Source: Annulohypoxylon bovei var. microspora
Taxonomy: Eukaryota; Ascomycota; Sordariomycetes; Xylariales; Hypoxylaceae
Direction: 5' to 3'
NCBI GenBank assembly: GCA_022836615.1
Contig: MU405241.1
Location: 186,001-250,000 of the forward strand
Length of the DNA: 64,000 bases
This document shows, piece by piece, positions 39,449 through 50,936 of the stretch. A program made the translations under genes and the position numbers. The notes below the pieces were generated by a model. It worked only from the letters and a program-made list of their open reading frames with translations, made no database searches and was not told where the DNA came from. Numbering within the stretch: the first letter of the stretch is position 1; every line of letters begins with the position of its first letter.

Positions 39449-40354
39449 ATGGTGACAGAAACGGTTCGTGCCAATAGAAGTTTACTCTTGTTGGACGAGC
39501 TACCTCCCTGTGCTGGACCAAAGCTCCGAGCGTTCCCTAAACGTCGACCTAAGATTCAATGGCTTCAGCAACTAGAAAGGTCTCCAGAATCGGAACTTGG
39601 GTCCCAGGGGTATGTTTTCAGGGTTAGAATTGATTCTCGAATTTATGCCTTGAAAATTGTGAGTACCATAATTATTTTTTATGATTATTATCATCACAAG
39701 TACTAAATTTCACTCTAGTTCAAGTTCTTCAAGCCGTCCGATGCCAAATATCTATTAAGCCCGCCACGCGCTAGAATGGTCAGCGATGAACTAGCAGCAT
39801 TCCACGTGGATCCATTCTATGCAGAATGCCGTGCGTACGGCCGTATGAAGAAAGAGGAGGAAGGTCGTGGTTTAAAAAGTAGAATCGCTGCTAATTGTTA
39901 CGGGTTCGTTTGTTTGCAAAAGAAGGATGAATTGAAACTAGTTGAGATGGGAATTGACCTCTGGGACCTTCCAGAAGAGGACGAATATCGACAGAAAGCT
40001 GAAGGAAGCCCCATTCGTGCAATATTGAAAGAGTACATTGAAGATGATATACACTTCAATGCTCACAATAGCAAAGAAATGTTAAAGAAGCTCCGCCGAC
40101 TTAATAGATGGGGAGTCTTCCACAGGGATATCCGAGCAGGAAACTACAAGAATGGACTACTGCTAGATTTCGGATCTGCTTGGACTGAGCCTCACTGTAT
40201 TTTGAAAGCTGTGCCAAAAGATACAGCAGATGAGTGGAGGGATGCGGATATATCAGACTTTTATGCGATGTTGAAGGAGAAAGGGATCGGCGAAGACATG
40301 CGCATATTACCAAACTTGGAATATCTTAAGAAGCTGAGATCATGGAAACCCTGA
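39449..40354 (+). CDS. FTA2-like kinase-fold protein
   Basis: Related to the kinetochore Sim4-complex FTA2 family, which in filamentous fungi expands as kinase-like proteins of unknown substrate. Exons 39449-39658 and 39719-40354 give 281 residues; the junction restores YALKIFKFFKPSDAKYL. Kinase-like marks: a Gly-containing strand then VFRVRIDSRIYALKI (a VAIK-like lysine, about residue 69), ECRAYGRMKKE, a catalytic-loop FHRDIRAGNYKNG (about 203) and LLLDFGSAW (about 218). HRD, the loop Asn and DFG are all present, so activity is possible. No Gly-rich loop of normal length is seen. It reads as intact in a neighbourhood of broken genes. Confidence 0.8.
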
Positions 40355-42158
40355 AAATAAGTAACATCTAGCCAGATATCTGGTTAGATACCTGGTACCT
40401 ACCTGCCTATTTACCGGGTTCTTTATTTCGTCACTCAGGTGCCCCCCAGTATCCAGTGAGAAATCGCAAAACGGGCACAGGAAATGATCCAAGGTTAATA
40501 CGTGGCTCGGGCTCATCTATCTAGGTACCTACCTACTATTAACAGGTATAAAATTTCTGACAAGAGAAAATTGAACCGTTCAAAGTTCGTAACGGAACTC
40601 TCTGTTTTGTAGATCTGTCAAATCCAAGAACTCATGATTCTCCTCTGCTTTACACGTATTGCCTAGAGCCGCCTTCTCCTGTTCCCTCTGCTTATTCCTC
40701 CTGTCAAGCACCCACCGCATCACGATCAAGTCAATCGTAATAAGGACGTAGATGATACAAATAGATATTTTAGCTGGAAGGTAGCGTGGTGCGTCCCGAG
40801 CTTGAAAGGTCTGTGGCGAGATGATGTTGCCGACAGTATAGGCGATAGTCCCTATACAAGCCACGGTAATTTTCTTTGTTGATCCCGCTACATTGGAGCT
40901 CTGTAGTCCGAGTATCGTTGTCCAGCCAATTGGAATACCGCCACTCGTATAGTAGCCGACTAGTGCTGGCACTCGTTCCGTTGTTGCCATCAGAATAGCA
41001 CCTACTATAGCAGGAATGTGGCCAGCAATACAGAAATAAAGTCGCTGTTTCGTTTTCATTGCCCCATACGTAAGTCCAATCAAAGCTATAATCTCCCAAG
41101 CACCAAGCGGAGTTACTAATAACAGGGACTCTTCGTTCGTATAGCCCATGCCTTTGACCAAGATGTTTCCAAACGAAGTCGCAATGGAGTTAGGAACGTT
41201 GGCGGCAAATACCCAAAACGCGTAAAGCCAAGTCATCGTGTCTGTCAAAGCTTCCTTAACCTGGCTCCACTTGAATGTTTTTGATCCAATCCCCTGTTCG
41301 TTATGCCTGATGCGTTCGAGATGAAGCCCCGTTTGATTTCTATCGAGAAATCCGGCGATGGCAGGAGAGTCAGGCATGATGAACCAGAACGCAATCCCCA
41401 TCACGGAGGTTAGCAGACCCAAAAATAAGAAGATAATCTGCCAGCCCTTCAAGGCGGCGTTCGGGTCTTTACCCACGTGTGTGGCGACACCGTATGCGAA
41501 AAATCCCCCGAACATCTGCGCCATTCCACAAGTAGAGAACCATATACCAACGCGAAAGGCCTGTTCCTCTTTCGTGTACCATTGAGAGGTGAACAGCACC
41601 CATGCTGGCACGACTGCAGCTTCTAGTACACCGAGGAAAAAGCGGCAGACTAACAGCCCGGTGTAATTCTTGCAAGCTGCCAAGCAAGCGAGAGTAATAC
41701 CCCAGAGAGTGACATTGACGGAGGTATATTTGGCGAGAGGAAATAATTGTATTAGACGGATCGTTGGAAATTCGAAGGCCAGCTGCCCAAAGAAGAATAT
41801 CGACGCCACCCAATTGAATTCATTCCCCTTAAGCCCCGTAGACTGAGTGATACCAGTGACGCTAGCATATGAGACAGCAGTTTTATCAATATACTGGAGA
41901 AAGTCTGCTGCATGTTAGTAAAGACTTTTCCACATCATAGTGGCTCAAGGGATAAAGATTGTTAGGGATATGAGTATAATATCGGGTATTAGAACATACT
42001 GATAACATGTTAGTTTTTATATGAGGTGTTGCAATTCTGTTCAGGGGTATTTCTCGGAATACTGACCAGATAATGCAGATTAGTGGCATGATATGCCTGT
42101 CAATGCGCCGGACAAGCCGTCGACTAACCAAAGGATCAGAAGGCTGGTGTAAGCTACC

Positions 42159-43023
42159 TAATGCTCGGAACTACCACACCCTAATCCATCGGTGTATACC
42201 ATGGTGTAATTAATTTAACCAATTCAATTATACCACCCCAGTTTTATTTAAATAGGTTTTAATCAAACCAATTCCACGAAGCTATTATGGATGGAATTGG
42301 TGTAATATAATGTATTAACTATGGAATTTTAGTAGGTACTGAACCCCATTATTAGTAATTGTTAAGGATTACTACTAAATTTAGTGGTATTACTAACAGA
42401 TATTAGCAAAAAACTTTTGTAGCAACTATTGTGGCAAGTAAAATTTTCAGCCTCATCGTTATTTTGAACCAAAGCTTTGATCACCACTGAAATTACCACC
42501 CTTATACGCGTTTTCGCGTTTTTTAAACAGCTTATTTAGATTAACAATGCCCTCGTAACACCCCCGATTCGGGGGCCCCGAATCTAATATCGAACCTCCA
42601 TCCAAATCGACGATAGCCCATCCAAACTAACAATAGCCCACCCAGATCGACGATAGCTCATCCAAACTGACGATAGCCCACCCAGATCAACGATAGCTCA
42701 TCCAAATTGACGATAGCCCACCCAGATCGATTACAGCCCATCTAGATCGATTACAGCCCACTCAGATCGATTACAGCCCATCTAAAAGGTGGCTTGATCT
42801 CCTAGGAGCTAGCAACAACAACGTAAGTGAGAATAGCTTCATGTAAAACAAAATTACTAATACGATACAAGGGACCTTTACGTGTAATACATCATAACCA
42901 ACCCAATCCAACCGGCCGTTTTGCTACGCCAACCACACCAACCCAACTAAGATTTTCGTAATTACGTAACAAACCAACTACACTCAAGCCTTGGTGTAAT
43001 TGGTATGATGGTTCCGAGCACTG
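42159..43023. mobile_element. 865-bp hAT-like non-autonomous element in the MFS gene
   Basis: AAGCTACC is duplicated on both sides (42151-42158 and 43024-43031). The right terminus, read inward, is CAGTGCTCGGAACC; the left is TAATGCTCGGAACT, differing by two transitions at the tip. Imperfect similarity continues for about 24 bp, and TTGGTGTAAT-like motifs recur near both ends. There is no transposase frame. The centre holds the 9 x 20 bp array (42606-42785) and, near 42565-42585, a palindrome GATTCGGGGGCCCCGAATC. Eight-bp duplication plus CAG-type ends indicate the hAT superfamily. Confidence 0.82.
42606..42785. repeat. 20-bp minisatellite, nine units
   Basis: Exactly nine 20-bp units with the core GAYNAYAGCYCAYC. 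The first six alternate between a type ending CATCCAA and a type ending CACCCAG, giving a 40-bp higher-order period. The last three carry GATTACAGCCCA and form a homogeneous subgroup. It lies inside the hAT-like element. Confidence 0.92.
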
Positions 43024-43914
43024 AAGCTACCTGTTTCCTGGAGGAGCTCAAGCGCGGCATCAGCGCCAATTCTGGGAGTTTGGTGTGCGTCAATTATAGC
43101 TGACTGCTTCACGGGTTCCTCTGAACTCGATTTGACTGGAGTTGGTTCTTCAACTTTCTCTGGCGCAAGGATATCTCCCCCCTTTTCGGATATCTCATCC
43201 ATCGTGTCTGTGCGCAAGCTTACCTGTGTTCCAATAAACGCACGACCGCGATGATGAAAGTAATGATACCGATTTAGGACTATTAACTAGTCACATATTA
43301 TTGAAGACCTAGATGAGAGAATGTCCTGACATGAAAGCTAAGTGTAACATCTTATAATTAAAGACCGTTACCTGCCGCCCTCTGATAAGTTTGCCTCGGC
43401 TACCCACTCTAATTCCGTATGGTGCAATTAAGTTGCGCGATCTGCCGAGCACGTCATTTGATGGCTTATGATGCCACAGTGCTGTCAAGGATCTTAACTT
43501 TTCGGTCGTGATACCGTTGTACCGAAAAAGAAGCATGCTTACCTAAGCTATTCCCAGTTGCCTCATTTTGGTAATGAAGATATAAATTCGGGTTTGGAGA
43601 AAAAGGTCTAACGACACAATAACTTTTAAGATAGGGCATATACTAAAGAAAACGAACCAAAATTGACTCTATTATTTGCTTCAATCTAAATATAATATAT
43701 ATCAATTTATTTGACCATATTCAATTGAGTTTGATTCGATTAGTAATCACTAAAAAGTGGAGAAATTTACCCCTGACCCCGCCCCCTGATCGTCGACCAT
43801 GTTGTCGCTCCCCCCCTACTACCCTTACAAGATTAGTCAGCTTCCACAACTTGTCCACGTCGTCGAGAAGCCAGTTTGAGGCACCGATCGCGAAAAGTCA
43901 CGAGTTATTTTAAG

Positions 43915-44364
43915 CAGCGGTCCCAACAAGTCAAACGTAAACTTGACTTGCTTGACACTTGACTTGGAAAAGTCAATTCAAGCCTAAAATATCGTTAAGT
44001 TTGGCAAGTCAAATTTCGGTTTTTTCTTGACTTGAGTGGGTCTAATTTCATGAAGGTATCGCGCCCCACTTATATACCCATAATTACGCATAGTGGTGTT
44101 TTGACCAACCCACCAACCCCCCGAAATATACGGCATTACCGAGTTTTATGGGACCCGGGTAAGTAACCACGGTTGAAAAATCGACGACGATATTCACGAT
44201 GCACAGGCCAAGAACATGGGTTATAGACCCGCTTTTTTTAAGATTATTAAGCAAGCCAAGCTGGAAAAATCGTCAAGTATTTAAGAATTGCTTCAAACTT
44301 GATTTGACTTACACAAGTCAAAATCAGCTTCACATTTGACTTGCTTGACTTGTTGGGACCCCTG
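43915..44364. mobile_element. 450-bp hAT MITE, copy 1
   Basis: Ends are CAG[C/G]GGTCCCAACAAGTCAA as inverted repeats, with a perfect 8-bp target duplication ATTTTAAG (43907-43914 and 44365-44372). Sub-terminal GACTTG/CAAGTC motifs recur many times, as expected of transposase-binding sites. No coding capacity. It matches the copy at 52893-53322 almost throughout, but holds about 20 bp near the middle that the other lacks. It lies 28 bp past the stop codon of the S33 peptidase relic. Confidence 0.93.
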
Positions 44365-44400
44365 ATTTTAAGTCGTTCTAGGTGTAAAATCTTTTGGCTC

Positions 44401-45020
44401 TCACCCACTCAAGAGAAACGTCCCGCAGAGCTCATTAAATCTCTCCCGATGCTCCCAATGAGTCATGTGGCTGGCATTACTCAACGTGACCCATTTGACC
44501 TTGGCAATGCTCCTGAACCACGGCTCAATGCAAAGATCCATCGCCTCGTCTTGATCACCGTTGATAAGCAGCGCTTCGACCTCGATGTTGTGAGCCTCCT
44601 TCCACGGCTCCCAGTCCTTGAAGCTGCCGACGATGGTGAACTCTGAGGGTCCTTGCCTAAAGAGTCCGGTAAGCCCCCTCCAACTTCACAAGAGGCCGAG
44701 TAATGATAAGTAGGTACTTACATAGTGAGATAGGCAGTCGGGTCCTCCTTCAGGTGCTCAAACCCGACTTGGAAACGGGTCGAGTTTGCAGAAGTGGCGG
44801 GCGTAAAATACGGCACTGGCCTTCTGGAACTCTTCGCTTTCGTAGTCACCTTTGCGCTCGCATTCCTCGATAGTGCGCCGCACATCCGGTGGCAGCTGAG
44901 AAAGGAGATACTTGTAGCCCTCCGCGTACAAGGGCATGCTCGCGCAGGCCCGCCGGCAATGATAAGCTTCCTCAGGCCTTTCGGCCGGCGCGGAACGAAC
45001 TGATCTGACCAGTTCATAAA
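44401..45020 (-). pseudogene. Truncated S33 peptidase (proline iminopeptidase-like)
   Basis: The C-terminal part of an alpha/beta hydrolase of the proline iminopeptidase/amino-acid amidase type. Recognisable pieces: RKLIIAGGPA, MPLYAEGYKYLLSQLPPDV, FEHLKEDPTAYLTM, then after an intron QGPSEFTIVGSFKDW, INGDQDEAMD (the Asp region) and NASHMTHWEH (the catalytic His region). Breaks: two extra bases between GGPA and MPLY near 44937; a frame change near 44775; and no upstream half with the nucleophile, the similarity stopping near 45020. Ends with TGA at 44403-44401. Confidence 0.82.
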
Positions 45021-47425
45021 AAACCAAAAACTGACTGGGCCTGACCTGACTTGACTGATTCAGGCCAGTTTTGAGCCTGGCCTAATCCAAGCGCTGACCT
45101 CCTATGCTTCGCCAACCCTCAACCCCAACGCCACCGCTACAACTCTCAACACCAACACCAAGTCACTCGCTCACTTACCCCCAACATCGGCCCAATAGAA
45201 TGGCCCACGCCTGAAACTAAACTTCCCAGATTTCAGCGCTCTCATACATGTTTTTGGATATTATCTGTTGAATGAGTAGGGCATGCCTTGTTCGGATTAG
45301 GACCGAGCGACGCTGGTATACAGAAACGGACGTAGTATGAAATGGGTCAATTGTTGCAATATAAGCAAAATTATCATCGCCGACTTTGCCTATATCAATG
45401 TTGCCACTACCACAGTGGTCGCCCGATTTAGGCGTTTCTAGAGATGATGATTGATGAGGTGCGCGCGGCTAGGTAATGGTCTGGTGTTTCCAGCGTCCAT
45501 GTTTAAAGTAGAGCCGGCTCACCCCCTCCCGAGAAGCAATTAAAAGAGAATCGAGAGCGCTGGGCCCATGGAACCTGTACGATTTCAGGTTCATTTATAT
45601 ATTGGGGTAAGAGGATGACCGTGCAATGCGAGCCATCCGCCACCTCTCGTGGCTACTCCTTTCTGCACGCTACAATTAGTTCTGAGCACCTAGAGACTGG
45701 TTCTAGTCTCTCCTACCCGTCGTATATCTTCTCGGGAGCCCGGAAACTAAGTATCAAAATAGGCGTCGTCTATATATAATGAAGTTAGAATTTATACGCA
45801 CAATCTTTCAGTTCAACGGGTCTTCGTATGTAGGTAGTTAGTCACGGCCAGGATTCTCTAGCCAGCTAGGTAACATAACCTCCACTTATGACAAAGAACT
45901 CAATCCGCGAAGCCGTTGCCAGTGATATCAACCGGAATTACTGAAACAGGAGTGTCGGCTTTGTCAACTTGGTAAGACTCCCATGCTAGCATTTGATTAG
46001 CTTCTATCATATAAAAGGCAAGACATTAGGTACTTACGTTGATCATCGGAAGAAACTCAACTACCCCAGAGTTGAGTCCTGAACTAAGCGTACGAGGCTA
46101 GCTACTGATTACCTAAGTAGGCAGGCAGGCAGGTAGGTAGGTAGGTAGTGAAAAGACTAGGTTAGATCATCCTTATAGAGTTATAATTAACACCATGAGA
46201 TCTGGTAAACGACCATCTTTACTGAAATGGAACGTTTCAATACAATATCCGTCTGCTCTGTTCTCTTGAATCACGGGCTGTTAGAATGATGGTTTAGAAA
46301 GTAGTTAGGGATAAAAGCGAGATGATTTTTGTTCCCTTCATGGTCTCCAACAAGGAGATATCCGGCACCGCGGTGGAAGAGGCCGAGTCTTAGAATGACA
46401 TTACAATGACACATTTGCTATAGGAGCCTTTTCTCCTTTTCCCCAGTAAAATATGCATCTAAGACCAAGGAAAATTTCGTGGAAATTTACACATTAATTA
46501 CGGCTTTTACCGCCGCTTTGCATGAGTTGTGAACATAACTAGGTAATGTTAAGAAGTAGATACCCCGATCGGCAATGCAGCTCTCCAAGTTTAAACTTAC
46601 AGGCAGCCGGAATCGACATCGGGTTCAGTTTCAGTCAGCCACATATAAGTCCCAAGAAGTGTCACAGAGATAGCAGCAGCCAATCAAGATCAGTACAGTT
46701 CTCATGAGAATCAACAGTGCAGCTCTATGAGCGGCAATATTGCTGCAATACAAAAGTTACTTTGTTTTTATCTGCTAACTGTGGTAAAACATAGGTCAAT
46801 GCAAGTCTAACTATATACCCAATGAATGAGAGAGAACTTAAACGTCAATGGCTTAGCTATAAGAAAGGTACCTATGTTTGAAGGCGCCACTACATTATAT
46901 CATTGGTTCAATGTCTGCAAATATCGCAACGCATTATGCTAAGAGGTATTGCAAAAGCAATTCAACAACTCTCCATTCTTTGAATGGTTCCTATATATTG
47001 ATTTTATGCATGTTTCTCATCGGGCTCGTTTTCAGGAATGGACAACTAGGTACTCATCTGAACACTCGGCCGCCACGAGATCGTCAGACTTCGCAAACTC
47101 TTTCCTATAGTTCATATGGTTAATTATCAATGCTGTAGTAGACGCAGGCCTTGGTAACCCAGGGTAGTCGTCTTTACAGTCCTGTTAGAGGTAGGTATGC
47201 AGTATTGTTGCTACGTGCATTTCGTTTCATACGGTCGGCAAAAGAAATATACATTAGAACATTGAATTGCCATCGAGATCTTCTATAGATCGGCTAGACT
47301 GACGCTGGAGACTGTTTATAAAAGCTCGCGTGTGCCGTCGTTTTCTTCAACTGGACCTACACTTGACAACCCGAAAATCTTAATCATTGGAATATTGCTC
47401 CTTGAGCAGAATTCTTAGCGAAATC
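45021..47425. other. Gene-poor stretch
   Basis: No gene recognised over about 2.4 kb. It contains a GGCAGGCAGGTAGGTAG microsatellite near 46121-46148. The first 60 bp hold repeated GACTG/CCTGACC motifs beside the peptidase relic. Confidence 0.55.
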
Positions 47426-49599
47426 ATGCCTTCATCCAACCCAATTCCTAGCCTACCGGGCAAAGATCCAGTTCCAGACCTATTGAAACGCATTCAATTT
47501 CTTCGAGACCATAATCAGGTCATCCGTACCCAAGTACTCATCGTGGGATCAGGCCCAATCGGGGCCGTCTTCGCTAAGACATTGGTTGATGCTGGCCTGA
47601 ATGTGCTCATGGTCGATATGGGTGAACAGTTAGTTAATCTCAAGCATGGAAATGGGAAATGGTTACATTATTGCTGATATGAAGGATAAAAAAGAGCTTC
47701 TAAGCTTATAGGGGACCACCGCAAGAATAGCGCTGTCGTGCAAAAGGACATCAGTCTCTTTACTAAGTATGTACCTACTTAACCATGCACTTCTTAAATC
47801 CTAGTACCTAACTGTACTTAGTGTCATTCGTGTAAGATATAAAATGGGTCCCTTTATAAATCCTGTCATCTACTAACTAATGGAATAGGGCGAACTCAGC
47901 CCCTTGTCCGTGCCTGTTAAAACAGCTGACATACAGCTTGCTCCGATCTCATTCCAGGACGGGTGCGTGTTACTCCATTTGCCCCTACCTAACTGAATGG
48001 TAAGCTTTGCTTACCGGTATTATATAGAGCAGGAGAGTATGTCCTCAATGGCCAGAATCCGGACCAAATTGCCAGTGTCAATCTAACATCCAGCGCTGCC
48101 ACCCGCACCGTTGGCGGGATGTCGAGCCACTGGACATGCTGCACTCCACGGCAGCACCCTCTCGAACGCTCAGATCTATTCACCGATGAGAGATGGGATG
48201 AGCTTTACACCAAGGTTGAGCAACTCTTTGACACAAATAGTACGACATTTGATAACTCGGTGCGCCATCGTTTGGTAGGAAAGGTGCTCGAAGAGGCATT
48301 TCAAACCGAGCGTGAGGTCCGGAGCATGCCACTCGCATGCAAGAGACCAAGCGATAACTCGTCTTATATTCGATGGTCAAGCACGGCGTCCATTCTTGGC
48401 GAATATGCAGATTTGTCCACAAATACGGCTGGTCGATTCGATATGCTATCTCAGAATCAGTGCGATGTACTATCCATAAATCGCGATTCATATAAGGTTG
48501 AGGCCGCCATCATTCGGGATCTTGTTAGCAACAAGGACTATGTGGTCGATGCTGACAGATACGTCATCTGTGGTGGTTCAGTACTTACTGCTGGCATTAT
48601 GGCCAAGTCGCTATTCCAAAGCAACATCAGCATCGATACATCGTTCCCTGCACTCGTAAGATTATTTAAAATTTCTATCTTAACATCTCTAACTAATCTT
48701 TGATGGCTTAGGGGAGGTACTTAACGGAACAACACATGACGTTTTGCCAAATTGCACTCAAGCAATCCCTCGTAGAGAGGGTTTCAAGAGATCCCGGGTG
48801 GCTCGACACACCCAACGACTCGACCATCAGAGATGCGGTAGAGGACCACCAGAAAAGGCATCCAGATGATCCCCTACCGTTCCCGTTTGACGACCTAGAT
48901 CCCAATATTTATACCCCTTTTTCGGAAGCCTACCCCTGGCACACGCAGATTCACCGCGACGCCTTCGGGTATGGTGAAATACCGGCTGGTCTAGACCAGA
49001 GATTGGTTGTCGACCTGCGTTTCTTTGGAATTACCAAGCCTAGGTCTGACAATTACGTCACATTCAGCATGAAGAGAAAAGATGGCTTTGGTATGCCACA
49101 GGTAGGTTATTCCTCATCCAGGGGCCGAATGGATGAGTCAATATGCTGACAATTCTTCCACAGCCTACGTTCAACTTCAGCCTATCCCGGGAAGATAGGG
49201 AGCAAGACCATAAAATGATGCAAGAGTAAGTAGTATCCGTTCTGCTACCTTCGATACGTACTCTCTATAGTATACTCATTACTCTGCAGTATGGAAAAAG
49301 TCGCCGCTCATCTGGGAGGGTTTGTTCCAGGATCAGAGCCTCAGAACCTTGCATCGGGGTTGGCCTTACACGTGTGTGGCACATTCCGCGCCGGCAAAAA
49401 GCATGATAGCGAAACACTTGACGAAGTCAAAGAAACTAGCGTAGTGGATTGCTACGGCCGTGTCTGGGGATCTGAAAACCTGTACCTCGGCGGCTGCGGC
49501 GTCATTCGCACCGGAAATGCTTCGAATCCCACCCTAACGGCCGCTGCTCACGCACTTGCAGGCGCGGAACAGATCGTGAGCGAACTACCTAGCGCATAG
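47426..49599 (+). CDS. Pyranose 2-oxidase-like GMC flavoenzyme
   Basis: FAD enzyme of the GMC family. Pyranose oxidases oxidise aldopyranoses at C2 and make H2O2; the substrate here is unknown. Seven exons fit in one frame: 47426-47621, 47712-47770, 47889-47962, 48028-48655, 48712-49101, 49164-49225 and 49290-49599, giving 572 residues. Evidence: a dinucleotide-binding VGSGPIGAV near residue 41; VGGMSSHWTC near 140, whose His is the covalent FAD attachment site of known pyranose oxidases; and GRYLTEQHMTFCQI. The active-site pair follows, LALHVCGTFRAG (His, about 495) and TGNASNPTLT (Asn, about 549). No signal peptide is visible. The donor of exon 1 (GTGAAC) and of exon 2 (GTACCT) are weaker choices, so the region between residues 60 and 90 is less certain. 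Confidence 0.85.
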
Positions 49600-49741
49600 A
49601 AACTGTCACTGAAATCCAACTTCAACACGATGGAGTGGGATGGAAACTGTCGCCGGTCAACGAAAAGTTCGGTAACTAGGTGAACTTGTTCGCTCGTTTG
49701 TTTAATCTTCGGTAAGGATGGCGAATTTGCTTCGCTCGTAA

Positions 49742-49798
49742 CAGCAGTCCCAGTAAGTCAAACGTAAACTTGACTTGCTTGACTTGTTTGGACCCCTG
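49742..49798. mobile_element. 57-bp remnant of the hAT MITE, copy 3
   Basis: Consists only of the two ends of the 450/430-bp element, fused: CAGCAGTCCCAGTAAGTCAA at one side and GACTTGTTTGGACCCCTG at the other. Flanked by GCTCGTAA (49734-49741) and GCTCGGAA (49799-49806), a 7-of-8 target duplication. It lies about 140 bp downstream of the pyranose-oxidase-like gene. Confidence 0.88.
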
Positions 49799-49806
49799 GC
49801 TCGGAA

Positions 49807-50936
49807 GATGCTGCAAGAGCAAGATATTTTCCGGTCAACGAGCTTGGAGCGATTCGATTTAAGTCATATGCTTGACTTTCGCTCATTTATGACATTCAGG
49901 GTTGTTTTTAGAATACTTTTGACAGCTACTTCACCATTCATTCGAAGCACATCAAAGATATTATGACTAAGCCTTAGTTTTCTTTACGGGGAGCTGAGAT
50001 TGTCGTGACTCCTTACGTAATTGTTGCTTTGCGCTTCTTTATTGTCGCCGTCACTATTCTTAAGCTTGCCGCGACCCTCCGACAAACCCCTTCGACGTTA
50101 CTTCCAACTAGTCTACAGTTTAAAGTTTCACACGAGTAATACCTAACTATGTATATTACTCTTGATGAGAAAATAGAAATAGAAGTTGAAGAGTCCTAAG
50201 CAGATCTCATATGATTTATTTAACTATTTGACCCAAAACAAGTATCTCACTGCCCCCCGTTATAAAGCCGCATGGTGGTCATGGCTTTCGCGTTGCGACG
50301 GTGTGGTTGACGAGGGATTGTGTCAGATATAAGATAAGATTATGATTTCATAATTAATACCTTCCTTTTGATCTAGTGGTTTATCCGACAGATTGTTAAC
50401 GCGGGGGATTAGGGGTAATTTCCCGTATCTTTAGTGATTACTAATCAAACCGAGCCTGAAATTTCGTCAAGAAACTAGACATAACTATATCATATTTGCT
50501 CTCATTTCTTTAACTTAATATATGCTCTATGAGATAGTTAATATTTAACTAAAGTCTTCTCAACTGTTTTAATATCGAGCAATAAGTCAATAACAAGTGG
50601 AACAGCCCGAGGTGGATTGATTACGTAATTTATGAAGTCCAAAGTCCTTACCTAATACAGCGCTTATGTAAAGTCCTTACTAATTCATTACCTAAGATGA
50701 TTACCTGATTATCTAATGTGCTTACCTAATCACCTACCGGGTGCTTATATAATCGACCCCTTAATCATGTCCTTTACTCCACATGTTGAAGCCAAACTAC
50801 CTACCTAAAGAAACGACGAAGTTGAAAGTTCAGTTTTGAATAAGAAAAAACTAACGACATTACAACCCTCCAAATCTTAGGTATAAGTTTACAACTTAAT
50901 CACACTGCGAAAACGACTTGGCCGTATTTCTTTTCC
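49807..50936. other. AT-rich intergenic region
   Basis: No gene seen. Around 50640-50760 there is a loose repetition of CTTACCTAATNNN-like phrases with no clear period. Confidence 0.5.

Larger units (their letters stand above)
40580..43202 (-). pseudogene. Dal5/ACS-type MFS permease, split by a transposon
   Basis: Major facilitator of the anion:cation symporter family (allantoate/nicotinate-like permeases). The N-terminal part (from 43202, or 43217) is acidic and ends ALELLQETGS. A hAT-like element then interrupts the coding exon at 42159-43023. The same exon resumes at 42158 with HQPSDPLVSRRLVRRIDRHI, the usual entry to helix 1. Removing the element and one 8-bp duplication rejoins the frame exactly. 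The rest (about 41906 down to 40580) has FLQYIDKTAVSYAS, FFGQLAFEFP and the remaining membrane helices, ending in a charged tail. I could not find a GT-AG intron between 42066 and 41904 that keeps frame, so a second small lesion is likely there. Confidence 0.85.

Noticed and set aside
42606..42785. CRISPR-like regular repeat array
   Set aside because: Units are contiguous 20-mers without unique spacers, in a eukaryotic genome and inside a transposable element; it is a minisatellite.
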